From DATNPX01 sp036702975 (GTDB lineage: Bacteria > Cyanobacteriota > Vampirovibrionia > Obscuribacterales > Obscuribacteraceae): a DNA stretch of 61,812 bases. The position numbers and the translations under genes are program-made. The notes beneath the pieces are model-generated. The model was not told the origin of the DNA and ran no database searches. It was given only the letters and a program-made list of their open reading frames with translations. This document shows positions 1-8,777 of this stretch, piece after piece. The DNA lies in assembly GCA_036702975.1 (NCBI GenBank), contig DATNPX010000002.1, positions 1-61,812 of the forward strand, written 5' to 3'. Each line of letters starts with the position of its first letter. The first letter of the stretch is position 1.

Positions 1-407
1 GGAAGCGCGAATTTACCCTTCCCCCATCTTTCAAACGCCCCGCCTGAAGCTCGCTTTGTGGTGCTGTTACCGCTTACAAACAATTATGGCAGAGCAGCCT
101 CCACGCGATAAAGACTGGAGATGGGTAGGCGGAATACTTACAATCAAGAATCAAAAAATCAAAATAAGCCGATCAAAACAACAAGTTCTTTGTTTTCCAC
201 TATCTCATTGTTGTAAAGCCTCGGCGAATTGAATCAACCACTAACGCAATCCCGTGAGACAATGGCATGCTACGTCCGCAGATTACTAAAGAACAAGGCT
301 AATGCGGCGGCAAACGCAGGACAGATCAGAAACACCACCTGAACAAAAACGCCAGATCAAAAACGCCAGATCAAAAAAAACTCCTGGTCAACAAAACCCC
401 CTAACGA
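1..407. other. Non-coding leader region upstream of the rhomboid gene
   Basis: No convincing coding region is seen in these 407 bases on either strand. The only structure noticed is a perfect two-copy direct repeat directly upstream of the rhomboid gene. The stretch presumably holds the promoter and 5' leader of that gene, but no clear -35/-10 pair could be assigned. Confidence 0.4.
345..372. repeat. Two-copy 14-bp direct repeat
   Basis: The 14-base unit AAAAACGCCAGATC occurs twice in tandem (345-358 and 359-372) and is followed by an A-rich stretch ending 35 bases before the rhomboid start codon. It may be a slippage product in the leader or a paired binding site. Nothing more can be said from sequence. 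Confidence 0.6.
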
Positions 408-1889
408 ATGACTCAAGAGCAGAACAGCGAGCAAAAAAACGAAGAGACCGAACGCCTGCCAGATTGGCTGGATGAATCACGCCCTACCCCGACGATCTTC
501 GTCCTCGTAGTTACGAATATCCTCATCTTTTTTGGCATGATGACTTCGGCTATTTTCGAAGCGACGCACTCTCCAAGCATCTCCTTCGACTGGCAGACGC
601 TCCTCGCTATCCTCATCTCAATACCGGCTGACACCTTGCTGCATTGGGGAGCCAACGCCGCTTCTGTCACGGTACTCGATCATCAGTATTGGCGCCTTAT
701 TACCAACACTTTTTTGCATCAGAATCTACTGCATTTGGCGATGAACATGTACGTGTTGTGGGATTTCAATCGGCTATTGGAACGACTCTACGGCTCCTCA
801 AAGTTTCTCACTATTTATCTCATATCCGGTCTCGGTAGCTCGATCTGCAGCCTATTATTTCTAGCACCTTCCAGCATTAGCGCCGGTGCCTCTGGCGCCA
901 TATTTGGTGCCTTCGGTGCCACTGTCGCCTTCTTCTGGTCCTTTAAAAAAGACTTCCCAGAGCGATATTACCGCATGTATAAGAAGATGTTCTTCGTCTT
1001 CATAATCTATTGCGTCGTCAGTGCCTGCATGTTCCCCGGTATGGATAACGCCGCTCACCTCGGTGGATTTCTTGTCGGGCTCTGGGCTGCCCTTTGCTTG
1101 TTGCCTTCAAATGTCGCCAGCCGTTCTTGGGCAAAAGGCAATTTTCTGAAACTAGCCTGCCTGACACTCGTTCTGGTAGTGGGACTCGAACTGGATATCC
1201 GCATGCAGCGTGACGAGCCCGAGGTAAAGAGCGAGCGCGAATATCAACGCGCGATCGAACTTCTCAAAGGCGAACACTTCGAAGATGCGCTCAAAGAACT
1301 AGAAAAAGCGGCATCAATCACACCAAATAACGCCGCTATTTATGCCGACGAAGCCATGGCCTATGGCAAATTAAAGCGCTTCGACCAAGCCTTACAAGCA
1401 GCCGGCAAAGCTTTGAAGATCGATCCGAAAAACAGAAAAGCACTGATGACGAGAGCTTCTAGTTATCACAACATGGGTCAGGAGCAGCAAGCAATCGATG
1501 GAAACACCGAATTCATCAAGGCTTATCCAAAGGAAGCGATCGCTTACAACAATCGTGCTTGGGCCCTCAACGCCCTGAATCAGCCAGACGGAGCGATTGC
1601 AGATGCGACTAAAGCAATGAAGCTAGATTTTCAAGCATCTTGGGCTTATGACACCCGCGCCGTCGCGTATTGCCTCAAGCGGCAATATCCCGAGGCTTTA
1701 AACGACGTGACTGAATACATCAAACGAAAACCGAAAGAAGGCGCCGGATACTATCACCGCGCCTTCGTCTATTTAAAAACCGGTAAGACGGAGCAAGCAA
1801 AAGCAGACTATGCGCTCGCTCGAAAACTGACTTACGAACCAGACCCATGGGAAGCCAAATTTTTCAGCGACCTGCAACAGCTGAATTAA
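408..1889 (+). CDS. Rhomboid family intramembrane serine protease with C-terminal TPR domain
   Basis: Rhomboids cut transmembrane segments of membrane-protein substrates inside the lipid bilayer. After a polar N-terminus of about 28 residues, hydrophobic segments fill roughly residues 29-255. The family signatures are visible: the HLAMNMY helix (about 109-115), the nucleophile in GASGAIFG (Ser162) and the histidine of AAHLGGF (His217), giving the expected Ser-His dyad. Residues about 275-490 are TPR-like repeats (for example the stretch around 305-345), probably a soluble protein-interaction domain. At 493 residues it is much longer than a bare rhomboid (about 200-280) because of this fusion. 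The ATG at 408 is used; there is no strong Shine-Dalgarno. Convergent with the glycosidase at 1898. The protease call is firm; the substrate is unknown. Confidence 0.9.
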   Translation: MTQEQNSEQKNEETERLPDWLDESRPTPTIFVLVVTNILIFFGMMTSAIFEATHSPSISFDWQTLLAILISIPADTLLHWGANAASVTVLDHQYWRLITNTFLHQNLLHLAMNMYVLWDFNRLLERLYGSSKFLTIYLISGLGSSICSLLFLAPSSISAGASGAIFGAFGATVAFFWSFKKDFPERYYRMYKKMFFVFIIYCVVSACMFPGMDNAAHLGGFLVGLWAALCLLPSNVASRSWAKGNFLKLACLTLVLVVGLELDIRMQRDEPEVKSEREYQRAIELLKGEHFEDALKELEKAASITPNNAAIYADEAMAYGKLKRFDQALQAAGKALKIDPKNRKALMTRASSYHNMGQEQQAIDGNTEFIKAYPKEAIAYNNRAWALNALNQPDGAIADATKAMKLDFQASWAYDTRAVAYCLKRQYPEALNDVTEYIKRKPKEGAGYYHRAFVYLKTGKTEQAKADYALARKLTYEPDPWEAKFFSDLQQLN

Positions 1890-1897
1890 GAAGCTCG

Positions 1898-4369
1898 CTA
1901 TTCGACTTTTACCGTTACATCATCGGTGTTGGATAGAACGCTACAGCTGGTTTTGTTGCCCTGACGCTTGAATTGCAACGAGAGTTTGCCTTGGCCGACT
2001 TTCAAATTCTCTATCTTCAACGATGTCAAAAATGGTGGCAAAGTCGGATTCACCACACGCAGTTTGTGATTTAGTGCATCGGCTTGGAGCCCGAGTCCCG
2101 ATTTGAGCATCATAAACATGCTGCCAGCAGCCCACGCCTGAGGCTCGCAAGAGACCGGGTACCAAATCGGAACTCCAGAGAACCTCCGCGAAAATCCACA
2201 AAAAAGCTCGGGCAATCGCAATGTCGCCTTAGCTTGAGCCGCGGAAAACATGCTATCCATAATCTTCATACCGTCTGCGCTGTGATTCGTTTTGCAAAGA
2301 CCTTCGACGACTAGTGCATTGTCGTGCGGCCACACCGAACCGTCATGATAGCTGATTGGATTATATGCACACTCCAAAGCAGCCAACGTGCGCACCCCCC
2401 ATCCACAATACATCTGCGGGTCCATTAACAAAGAAGCAACGTCGCTAACACGATCAGGTTCCAGAATGCCTGTCGCCAAACAATGTCCGGGGTTGGACGA
2501 TACGACATCGCATGGCTTTCCATCAGCCAGTGCAATGTACATGAATTTGTGACCGGCGGAGTAAAAGTCCTTGTTGAAACGCTGTTTTAAATCTGCCGCC
2601 TTCTTCTGCAAGGTCTCCGCGAGCGCATCTTCTTTATTGATCTTGGCAAGCTTTGCCGCACTTTGCCAGGCAGCATACAAATAACCCTGCGCTTCAGACA
2701 AGGCAATCGGGGGCGTTGCCAGCGCACCAGTTACCGTCGTTATCGAGTCATAGGAATCCTTCCAACCTTGATTAGATAGCGCCGCGGCATTGCCACCATA
2801 AGTCAAATAACCAGACTTGGACTCTTCATCCAAGCAACCAAGAGCTTTTCGGACATTTGGCCAATACTTGTGAGCGAGTTCCACGTCACCTGTCCAGTCA
2901 ACGTAATCGCCAAGCAGCATCAACCACAAAGGGGTTGCATCAACAGTCCCGTAGTAAGGGCGGAAAGGAATCTCCTTACACCGAGCCATTTCACCAAGGC
3001 GTAACTCGTGCATGATCTTGCCCGATTTTTCTTCAGTAACGGTATCAGATTTGGTGCCTTGATATTCAGCCAGAACTTGCAAAATCGACTTTGACAATTC
3101 AGGCATCAATGCGACCGTCTCGCGTCCAACGATGTCCTGATCGCGTCCAAATGCAACAGCAAACCAGGGTACTCCCGCGGCGACGCACTCGCCCTTGGGC
3201 GTCTTTTGCTTCAACATATAGAGGTCCCGGTAGCCTCTTTCTAGCAGACTGTTGAACGTATCGTTATCTGAACTAATAGTTGCGCCTTGTTTTCGCCAGG
3301 CATTATAAGCCTGATCAGCAATAGCCTTCTGGCGCTCATACGTATACTTTTTCAACGGCTCAATCACCTTGTCGTCGGTTGTTGGATCGACGTCGGGATC
3401 GTTCAAGCTAGTATTGATCACTACTTCAATGACGAAAACGCTTTTGCGACCGAGCTTGAACTTGAAGTGCGCTTCGTCTGCGGTGAGACTACTTGGTGTC
3501 TCGCGCATGAAGGTAATTTGGGTCTTCATCAGGCTGTTGTCGCGTCCCTTGTAAGAAAGAACAACCTGCCGTTTCCCGGTACGCACTTCCGTCGGCTGAT
3601 CTTCGCCTCGACCCGATTTACGAGGCATTCCTCTCACCTCAAACATATCGGCGAAGTCCGCACCAAATTTGATACCAAGATCTCCATCAACTTCGTCCGA
3701 CCGAAAATTCGTGATGCTGAGTCGTTCGTAAATGGCATCCGTTATCACCACGTCGCGCTGAACAAGCAGTGTCTGCTCAGGCACCGATGTGTCCGGACGC
3801 GGTACATACGCACTATTTCCATAGAGAAATCGTCCGTTATAGCCATCACTAGTGTTCGAGGACAAGGGAAGTAACCGAACACCATTCAAATTCATGTCCC
3901 ATTCGGTTAGATATCGGGTATCGTCGCGGTACAAACCGTATCCAAAGTCCGTGCCTTTGGGCATCAAGCCAGACTCTTCCATAAGCAGGAAGTTATTCCC
4001 GTTCTTAACAACGGCGCGTGGATGGGTCGGAACAGCTGCCTTTATCGCATAGACCGAACTTTTCTTATGAGCGTCTGTCGCAGTTGCCGGAACGGTCGGA
4101 GTGCTGGTGACCGCCGCGGAAGGAGGAGAGCCTGGCGCTGTCTCGGTAGGAACAACAACGGCAGGCTCTGCTGCCAGTGCCATCGATGAGGACTTTGTGG
4201 AAGTTACTGGTGCAGATATAGCAGAGGTGGGTGCACTAAGCACAAGTGCAGTAGGTAGCCCGACGGGCTTTGATATGACGGCCGGTTCTAACACATCAGG
4301 TGCTGCAGCAAAGACGGTGTTAGAAGAAGTGAAAATGAAAACCAGTGCAAGGTTGAGTGAACGAGCGAT
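1898..4369 (-). CDS. Secreted glycogen-debranching / amylo-alpha-1,6-glucosidase-like protein
   Basis: The N-terminal half carries the glycogen-debranching N-terminal signature (GYGLYRDDTRYLTEW). The C-terminal half is an (alpha/alpha)6-barrel glycosidase-like region, with VPWFAVAFGRDQ, the PYYGTVDATPLW segment and YHDGSVWPHDNAL. It probably acts on alpha-glucans or related oligosaccharides outside the cytoplasm, because a signal peptide (ARSLNLALVFIF...NTVFAAA) begins the domain. Start choice is odd. The reading frame is open back to a GTG at 4510, but those 47 codons look non-coding and overlap a 22-bp palindrome. A perfect GGAGGT (4376-4381) lies 6 bases before an ATC codon at 4367-4369 that begins the signal peptide exactly. 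I therefore place the start at this ATC. The family is clear; the exact substrate is not. Confidence 0.82.
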   Translation of the reverse strand: MARSLNLALVFIFTSSNTVFAAAPDVLEPAVISKPVGLPTALVLSAPTSAISAPVTSTKSSSMALAAEPAVVVPTETAPGSPPSAAVTSTPTVPATATDAHKKSSVYAIKAAVPTHPRAVVKNGNNFLLMEESGLMPKGTDFGYGLYRDDTRYLTEWDMNLNGVRLLPLSSNTSDGYNGRFLYGNSAYVPRPDTSVPEQTLLVQRDVVITDAIYERLSITNFRSDEVDGDLGIKFGADFADMFEVRGMPRKSGRGEDQPTEVRTGKRQVVLSYKGRDNSLMKTQITFMRETPSSLTADEAHFKFKLGRKSVFVIEVVINTSLNDPDVDPTTDDKVIEPLKKYTYERQKAIADQAYNAWRKQGATISSDNDTFNSLLERGYRDLYMLKQKTPKGECVAAGVPWFAVAFGRDQDIVGRETVALMPELSKSILQVLAEYQGTKSDTVTEEKSGKIMHELRLGEMARCKEIPFRPYYGTVDATPLWLMLLGDYVDWTGDVELAHKYWPNVRKALGCLDEESKSGYLTYGGNAAALSNQGWKDSYDSITTVTGALATPPIALSEAQGYLYAAWQSAAKLAKINKEDALAETLQKKAADLKQRFNKDFYSAGHKFMYIALADGKPCDVVSSNPGHCLATGILEPDRVSDVASLLMDPQMYCGWGVRTLAALECAYNPISYHDGSVWPHDNALVVEGLCKTNHSADGMKIMDSMFSAAQAKATLRLPELFCGFSRRFSGVPIWYPVSCEPQAWAAGSMFMMLKSGLGLQADALNHKLRVVNPTLPPFLTSLKIENLKVGQGKLSLQFKRQGNKTSCSVLSNTDDVTVKVE

Positions 4370-4389
4370 GCTGTGACCTCCGAAAATTT

Positions 4390-4411
4390 GGTAAACCGAT
4401 ATCGGTTTACC
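4390..4411. promoter_or_regulatory. 22-bp perfect palindrome centred on GATATC (copy 1)
   Basis: GGTAAACCGATATCGGTTTACC is a perfect inverted repeat just upstream of the ribosome-binding site of the glycosidase (20 bases before the preferred start codon). Its size and symmetry fit an operator for a dimeric repressor such as a LacI- or TetR-type protein. The adjacent carbohydrate gene makes a sugar-responsive regulator plausible. Four more copies lie at about 8.49, 8.60, 54.41 and 54.52 kb. Binding is inferred, not shown. Confidence 0.65.
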
Positions 4412-4561
4412 TTTTCGTTCTGACAAATAAGATTTCCATCCCAAAAATCCGCCCCTTCCGCCCTGTTGCACGCTTGTCTTCCTTCTCTCACTCAATGTCC
4501 GCCACCGCACTCTCGGCCGACAGTATGATAGCGAGCTTGGCTTCCTTTTTGTGCAGCCTAT

Positions 4562-5311
4562 CTATCGCACGGAGCTACGCTTCTCTTTGCAGCGGTGTAG
4601 AACTTCGGGCAAAGCCTTGCCGGATTCTCTCCCGATAAATACATCTGCAAATTCGCTTATAGGCGTTCGCTCTCGATTGATTTCAATCAGTTTGGCACCA
4701 GCCTCAGCGGCAACTGACGGAAGCGAAGCGGCCGGATAGACGAGGCCAGATGTACCAACAATCAGGAAAACATCACTGCTTTGCGCCGCAACCAGAGCCT
4801 GTTGAAAGACACCCTCGGGGAGGCCTTCTCCAAACCACACAACCGCCGGACGAATAAAAGAACCGCAATGACAAAGAGGGGGCTCAGCTAACCCGAGCGG
4901 AGCCACTGGACTTTCATGACCTCGCTCAAAACAACGAAAGGTAGTGATGTTTCCATGCAGTTCAATAACACCGCGAGAACCGGCTTTTTGATGAAGCCCG
5001 TCTACGTTTTGCGTAATGACAGTGAATTCTTCGAACATCGAGGCCAACTCAGCCAACGCAAAATGACCAGGATTAGCCTGCACCTCCGCCAACCGTTGGC
5101 GACGCGAGTCATACCATTGCCAAACCAACTTTGGATTGTTTCGAAACCCTGATGGTGACGCCAATTGCTGCGGATCATAGTTAGCCCAAAGTCCTGTCTG
5201 CGCGTCGCGAAACGTGGGTATCCCACTCTCCTTTGAGATCCCAGCACCCGAAAGCACAGCCACCCTCTTCGCTGCGCAAAGAAGCTCGGCGGCATCGTCA
5301 ATCACACTCAT
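4562..5311 (-). CDS. Sir2-family NAD-dependent protein deacylase
   Basis: Sirtuins remove acyl groups from protein lysines using NAD+. The NAD-binding motif GAGISKESGIPTFR (22-35), the TQNVDGLHQKAG motif (100-111, with Asn102 and Asp104) and the catalytic His119 in ELHGN are all present, and the VVWFGE motif follows. The zinc module is unusual. The first Cys pair is reduced to RCFERGH (Cys127, possibly His132) and the second pair is CHC (147/149) instead of CxxC. Length of 249 residues is normal for bacterial CobB-type enzymes. The ATG start gives a compact N-terminus ahead of the Rossmann fold. It lies 59 bases downstream of the stop of the oxidoreductase gene on the same strand, so co-transcription is likely. 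Deacetylase versus desuccinylase activity cannot be decided here. Confidence 0.9.
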   Translation of the reverse strand: MSVIDDAAELLCAAKRVAVLSGAGISKESGIPTFRDAQTGLWANYDPQQLASPSGFRNNPKLVWQWYDSRRQRLAEVQANPGHFALAELASMFEEFTVITQNVDGLHQKAGSRGVIELHGNITTFRCFERGHESPVAPLGLAEPPLCHCGSFIRPAVVWFGEGLPEGVFQQALVAAQSSDVFLIVGTSGLVYPAASLPSVAAEAGAKLIEINRERTPISEFADVFIGRESGKALPEVLHRCKEKRSSVR

Positions 5312-5370
5312 TACGCGGGTCCTTTGGGTGAAAGTCTCATTGTTGTCCGGCTCGTTGGAAGAACCGCCTG

Positions 5371-6816
5371 TTAACGCCAGCCTCTAATTGCGGCATGAGC
5401 AGCGTAATAGCCACACATACCGTGCACACCACCACCAGGCGGAGTGGAAGCCGAACATAAATACACTCCTTCCATTGGTGTCGCATACGGTATCACTCGC
5501 GCGACTGGACGCGTGATCAGCTGGCTAGGAATAAAGGCTCCGCCGTTAATATCGCCGCCGATGTAGTTTGCGTTGTAAGCTTCCATCGATTGAGGCGAAA
5601 ACGAATGCCTGGCCAAGATCAGATCCTTGAATCCAGGCGCGAAGCGCTCAATCTGATTTTCTATATAAGGAGCCATGTCGAATCGCGATCCATTAGGAAC
5701 GTGACAATAAGCCCAGCAAGTGTGCTTTCCGGCGGGTGCACGCGAGCGGTCAAAAGTCGCATTTTGAACCAACAAGACATAAGGGCGCTGACTAATTCGT
5801 CCTTGCCAACACGCAAGTTCGGATTCTGCAATCTCTTCGAAGGTACCACCCAAATGAACCGTTCCGGCTTTACGGCAGTCATCCGCGGTCCACGGTATCG
5901 GACCATCTAGCGCATAGTCGAGCTTGAAGACACCCGGACCCTGCACATAAGACCTCAAGGCTCTCACATAGCTTGCAGGCAACCGGCCGCCTGCTATCCG
6001 CAGCAACTGCCTAGGGGAGATATCGCACATGATTATCTTTGCGGCAGGCAAATCGGACAAATCATTGACCGGACAGCCAGTCACCACCTCGCCTCCGAGA
6101 GACTTGAGTACCCCCACCAAAGCATTCATTAAACTCTGTGCGCCACCTTCCGGCATCGGCCAACCGAGGATATGCGCGGTTGCGCCGAGAACCAATCCAA
6201 ATGATGCGGAGGCAAATGTGTCGAACGGCAACTCAGCATGAGCACACACACCGGCAAGCAAAGCACGCGCCGGCTCATCGCGAAAATAAGAGTCGGCAAT
6301 GAAACGCACTGACATCAGGGCTTTCAGTCCAAAAGATGCAAGCGCAAAAGGATGGCGCAACATCTTCATAGGCTGCAAAAGTGCCTCACAGACTGTTTCC
6401 CAGTTTGGATTCAGCGAACGCATCAGACTGGCATAGTCCTCGCCATCCCGTCCGAGTGTCTCCGCGGTCTTTTCGATAGAGCGGTAGGCAACGCCAGCAG
6501 TCCCGTTGTCCAGGGGATGGGCGTAGGCTGCGTCCGGATGAACCCAACGCAGACCGAACTTCTCCAGTGGCAATGTGCGAAGGTACGGAGACCCGAGCGC
6601 CATCGGATGAATGGACGAGCAAACGTCGTGGATAAATCCCGGCAAGGTCAGCCCAGCAGAGCGACAACCGCCTCCGATCGTCGGAGCAGCCTCTAGCAAA
6701 ACGACTTTCATTCCCTGCTGAGCAAGAACAAGCGCCGCACTGACGCCATTCGGTCCGGAGCCTATGACGACGGCGTCGTACGCATTGTCAGCGCATAATT
6801 CTTTTGCCTTGCTCAT
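5371..6816 (-). CDS. FAD-dependent oxidoreductase, phytoene desaturase/CrtI-like (COG1233 type)
   Basis: An N-terminal dinucleotide-binding fold is clear: VVIGSGPNGVSAALVLAQQG followed by VVLLEA and GGGCRS. The C-terminus has the flavoprotein signature LCSASTPPGGGVHGMCGYYA, typical of carotenoid-desaturase/isomerase-like proteins. About 481 residues matches the family. The most upstream in-frame start is a TTG, but an ATG six bases further in (6814-6816) is preferred. The upstream gene edge is free for about 740 bases, so the promoter is probably just upstream, and the sirtuin follows as a probable co-transcribed gene. The substrate is unknown: this family includes carotenoid enzymes and many uncharacterised members, and no other carotenoid gene is in the window. 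Confidence 0.85.
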   Translation of the reverse strand: MSKAKELCADNAYDAVVIGSGPNGVSAALVLAQQGMKVVLLEAAPTIGGGCRSAGLTLPGFIHDVCSSIHPMALGSPYLRTLPLEKFGLRWVHPDAAYAHPLDNGTAGVAYRSIEKTAETLGRDGEDYASLMRSLNPNWETVCEALLQPMKMLRHPFALASFGLKALMSVRFIADSYFRDEPARALLAGVCAHAELPFDTFASASFGLVLGATAHILGWPMPEGGAQSLMNALVGVLKSLGGEVVTGCPVNDLSDLPAAKIIMCDISPRQLLRIAGGRLPASYVRALRSYVQGPGVFKLDYALDGPIPWTADDCRKAGTVHLGGTFEEIAESELACWQGRISQRPYVLLVQNATFDRSRAPAGKHTCWAYCHVPNGSRFDMAPYIENQIERFAPGFKDLILARHSFSPQSMEAYNANYIGGDINGGAFIPSQLITRPVARVIPYATPMEGVYLCSASTPPGGGVHGMCGYYAAHAAIRGWR

Positions 6817-7558
6817 ATTCAATCTCGGACAGCAGATCTGAAATACCTTAGCACTCTCGGCCCGAACAGACGGTCAAAGGTCAAAACCCAAAGCCCAAAG
6901 CCCCATCAAGGAGCGCCGAGGTTAGCGGACCGAAGCAGTGGTGTGGTTAAGCAGGTATGGGTGTGATAACTCCGAGAGGTTGCCAATAGATGCGATCACT
7001 GCGACATTTTTTGTATGTGTCAGAAATGCGGAGCTTTTGAGATGCGCTAGCTAAGTTCCGCCAGGAACCAATTAATCTTGTGGTTGCGCGAGCTTTGCCA
7101 ACTCGGCTTTGACGAAGAGTTGTTTAGATACCTTTTCAGAACAATCCGAGCGAAAGAGACAAACCCGAAAACACCCACAGAATCATCATACTCCGCCTTG
7201 ACCCAGGATCCTAATATTGGCAGCCAAGAGGTTGTCATTATGGGTCCAACTATGTAGGTTCGAATCGTTATTCGCTCGTCCACACAAAACAAGTATCCAA
7301 ACCTCCGAAACCAGTCCAGTCCTCAAGAGAAGCTATCCAGATCACGCAAGGTAACTTGTGCGGTTTGTGACCTGGGGTGTACGCGCGAATAAGACTGGCG
7401 TAGGAGGAGGGCTTGGTCAGCTAGCGTCAACTTTATGAGGACTCTGCAGGGATGAATGCAGAGCAACCTCAAACCGCCTAACGGCAAAATCGAAAACCTT
7501 GGCAGAACTGCATCCGGTTCCCGCCGAACAAATCCTCGTTCCAGGAGAACAGATCACC
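6817..7558. other. Intergenic region between divergent genes, no supported gene
   Basis: About 740 bases separate the oxidoreductase (minus strand) from the coiled-coil gene (plus strand). Short open frames exist, for example about 80 codons on the minus strand at 7047-7292, but none shows a ribosome-binding site with coding-like composition. The region presumably carries two divergent promoters. A TTCGAATC string near 7256 resembles a tRNA T-loop but has no matching stem. Confidence 0.5.
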
Positions 7559-8044
7559 ATGAAAAATTATCTCGTGAACATCCTCGCCGCCATCTTCGGC
7601 TGGGATCTGAAGTCGCAGTCGAAGAAGGCCATCGCCAAGATCAACGCCGGCAACGACCGCATCGAAGAGGCCCGTCAGGTCCTCGCCCGCACCCAGGCAA
7701 CCGCCCTCGCCGACGGCCAGGCCGCGCTCGCATCTCTGAAGGCCGCCGCCGCCACCGCCGCCACCACCGAGCAGGAAGCCGAGAAGGCCCGCCAGCAGCA
7801 GGTGACGGACTTCGACGCCGAGACCGCCGCCGAGGTCGCCGCCCTCCAGGAGAAGCTCCGCCTGCTCAAGCTGAAGCGTGACTCCAAGAAGGGCGTCCTC
7901 ACCGCCGAGCTCGCCGACGAGCGCCAGGAAGCCGCCGAGCAGGCCGCCGCCGCCGAAGCCGCCGAGCAGGAGATCAATGCCCTGCTCGAAGCGCTCCAGC
8001 TCGACGTCGACGCGCAGAACGGTCTCAACGAAGCCAGCAAGTAA
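7559..8044 (+). CDS. Ala/Glu-rich coiled-coil protein of unknown function
   Basis: The start is the ATG at 7559, preceded by AGGAG at 7543-7547. The 161-residue product begins with a short hydrophobic stretch (MKNYLVNILAAIFGW) and then is almost entirely charged/alanine heptad-like sequence, so a long coiled coil anchored at or near a membrane is likely. Codon use is striking: 26 of the first 30 codons end in G or C, against about 18 of 30 for the rhomboid gene. A strong hairpin terminator lies about 140 bases downstream. The gene is bounded by intergenic DNA on both sides and is probably monocistronic. No known family is recognised. The coding call is firm because of the codon bias; the function is not known. 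Confidence 0.75.
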   Translation: MKNYLVNILAAIFGWDLKSQSKKAIAKINAGNDRIEEARQVLARTQATALADGQAALASLKAAAATAATTEQEAEKARQQQVTDFDAETAAEVAALQEKLRLLKLKRDSKKGVLTAELADERQEAAEQAAAAEAAEQEINALLEALQLDVDAQNGLNEASK

Positions 8045-8183
8045 CCATTGTTGGAATAACCTCATCGGCTCAGGCTACTGCGGTTATGCCACCAGTGTTC
8101 GTTCGTCCGGTGTTAGGGTTTGGCTCGGGGCTGAAAAGCCGCGCACCAGATCCTTCCACCGGCGACCGATTCTTTCAAAGGGG

Positions 8184-8226
8184 GGATGCACATATGCCTA
8201 ACCGCATATGTGCATCCATCTCTTTT
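8184..8226 (+). terminator. Rho-independent terminator, 14-bp stem
   Basis: GGATGCACATATGC (8184-8197) pairs perfectly with GCATATGTGCATCC (8204-8217) across a 6-base loop and is followed by ATCTCTTTTT. The orientation fits termination of the coiled-coil gene on the plus strand. Confidence 0.8.
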
Positions 8227-8480
8227 TGAAATAATTTGCTGAGATTAACTTTTTTAGGTAAACTACAAACGAGTTTACGAGTTACGTTAAAATCGGGCTC
8301 TACTATACCGATCGCGCGCTTAGAATGGGAGCCCCGACACAGAAGCCATCCATCTCTAGCAGAGTGCCAACACAACCACTCATCACACTCAATCACTCTT
8401 ATATAGTGCGTAGCGGATCACTCCACCAGAGCACATCGCTCCTTGCCCACGCCGGATCGATCACTCGTGGAGCGAATTGC

Positions 8481-8498
8481 TAAACCGATATCGGTTGA
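8481..8498. promoter_or_regulatory. GATATC-centred palindrome (copy 2)
   Basis: TAAACCGATATCGGTTGA is a near-perfect palindrome (one mismatch in the last three bases) identical in its 14-base core to copy 1. It lies in the gap between two convergent genes, so it is not at an obvious promoter of a neighbouring gene. Copy 3 is centred 106 bases downstream. Confidence 0.6.
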
Positions 8499-8586
8499 CT
8501 TGGCTTGCTCTACAAGTCAGATAGCCCACCAAACACCTGACTCACACCTTTCCCTTGGCATGCCATCTTGAGCTCGCTCAAATAGC

Positions 8587-8604
8587 TAAACCGATATCGG
8601 TTTA
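8587..8604. promoter_or_regulatory. GATATC-centred palindrome (copy 3)
   Basis: TAAACCGATATCGGTTTA is a perfect 18-bp palindrome in the same convergent gap as copy 2. The centre-to-centre spacing of 106 bp is close to ten helical turns, which suggests paired binding sites on the same DNA face. No gene starts immediately beside it. Confidence 0.6.
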
Positions 8605-8691
8605 CTTTCCAAACGAGACACCGTTACCGGTCCCAAAAATCTGGTAATTACCTAAAATATCTTTTTCCGCAATCGGTCCCAAAAGGGGAAA

Positions 8692-8730
8692 GGGCGGAGT
8701 TAGCCGCTTGGCAGCAGCCAATCTCCGCCC
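8692..8730 (-). terminator. Terminator of the S1-domain gene
   Basis: Read on the minus strand, GGGCGGAG and CTCCGCCC form an 8-bp outer stem with an inner TTGGC/GCCAA stem. The hairpin is followed by TTTCCCCTTTT. It lies about 50 bases past the stop codon of the gene ending at 8778. Confidence 0.7.
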
Positions 8731-8777
8731 CTTCAGTTCGGGCACTACAGGATTCCTGACACCACCAAACGACGCCC

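Noticed and set aside
7247..7275. TTCGAATC string resembling a tRNA T-loop
   Set aside because: The flanking bases do not form the 5-bp T-stem and no acceptor or anticodon stems could be placed around it.
7047..7292. 81-codon minus-strand open frame upstream of the coiled-coil gene
   Set aside because: No ribosome-binding site, no coding-like composition and no recognisable motif.
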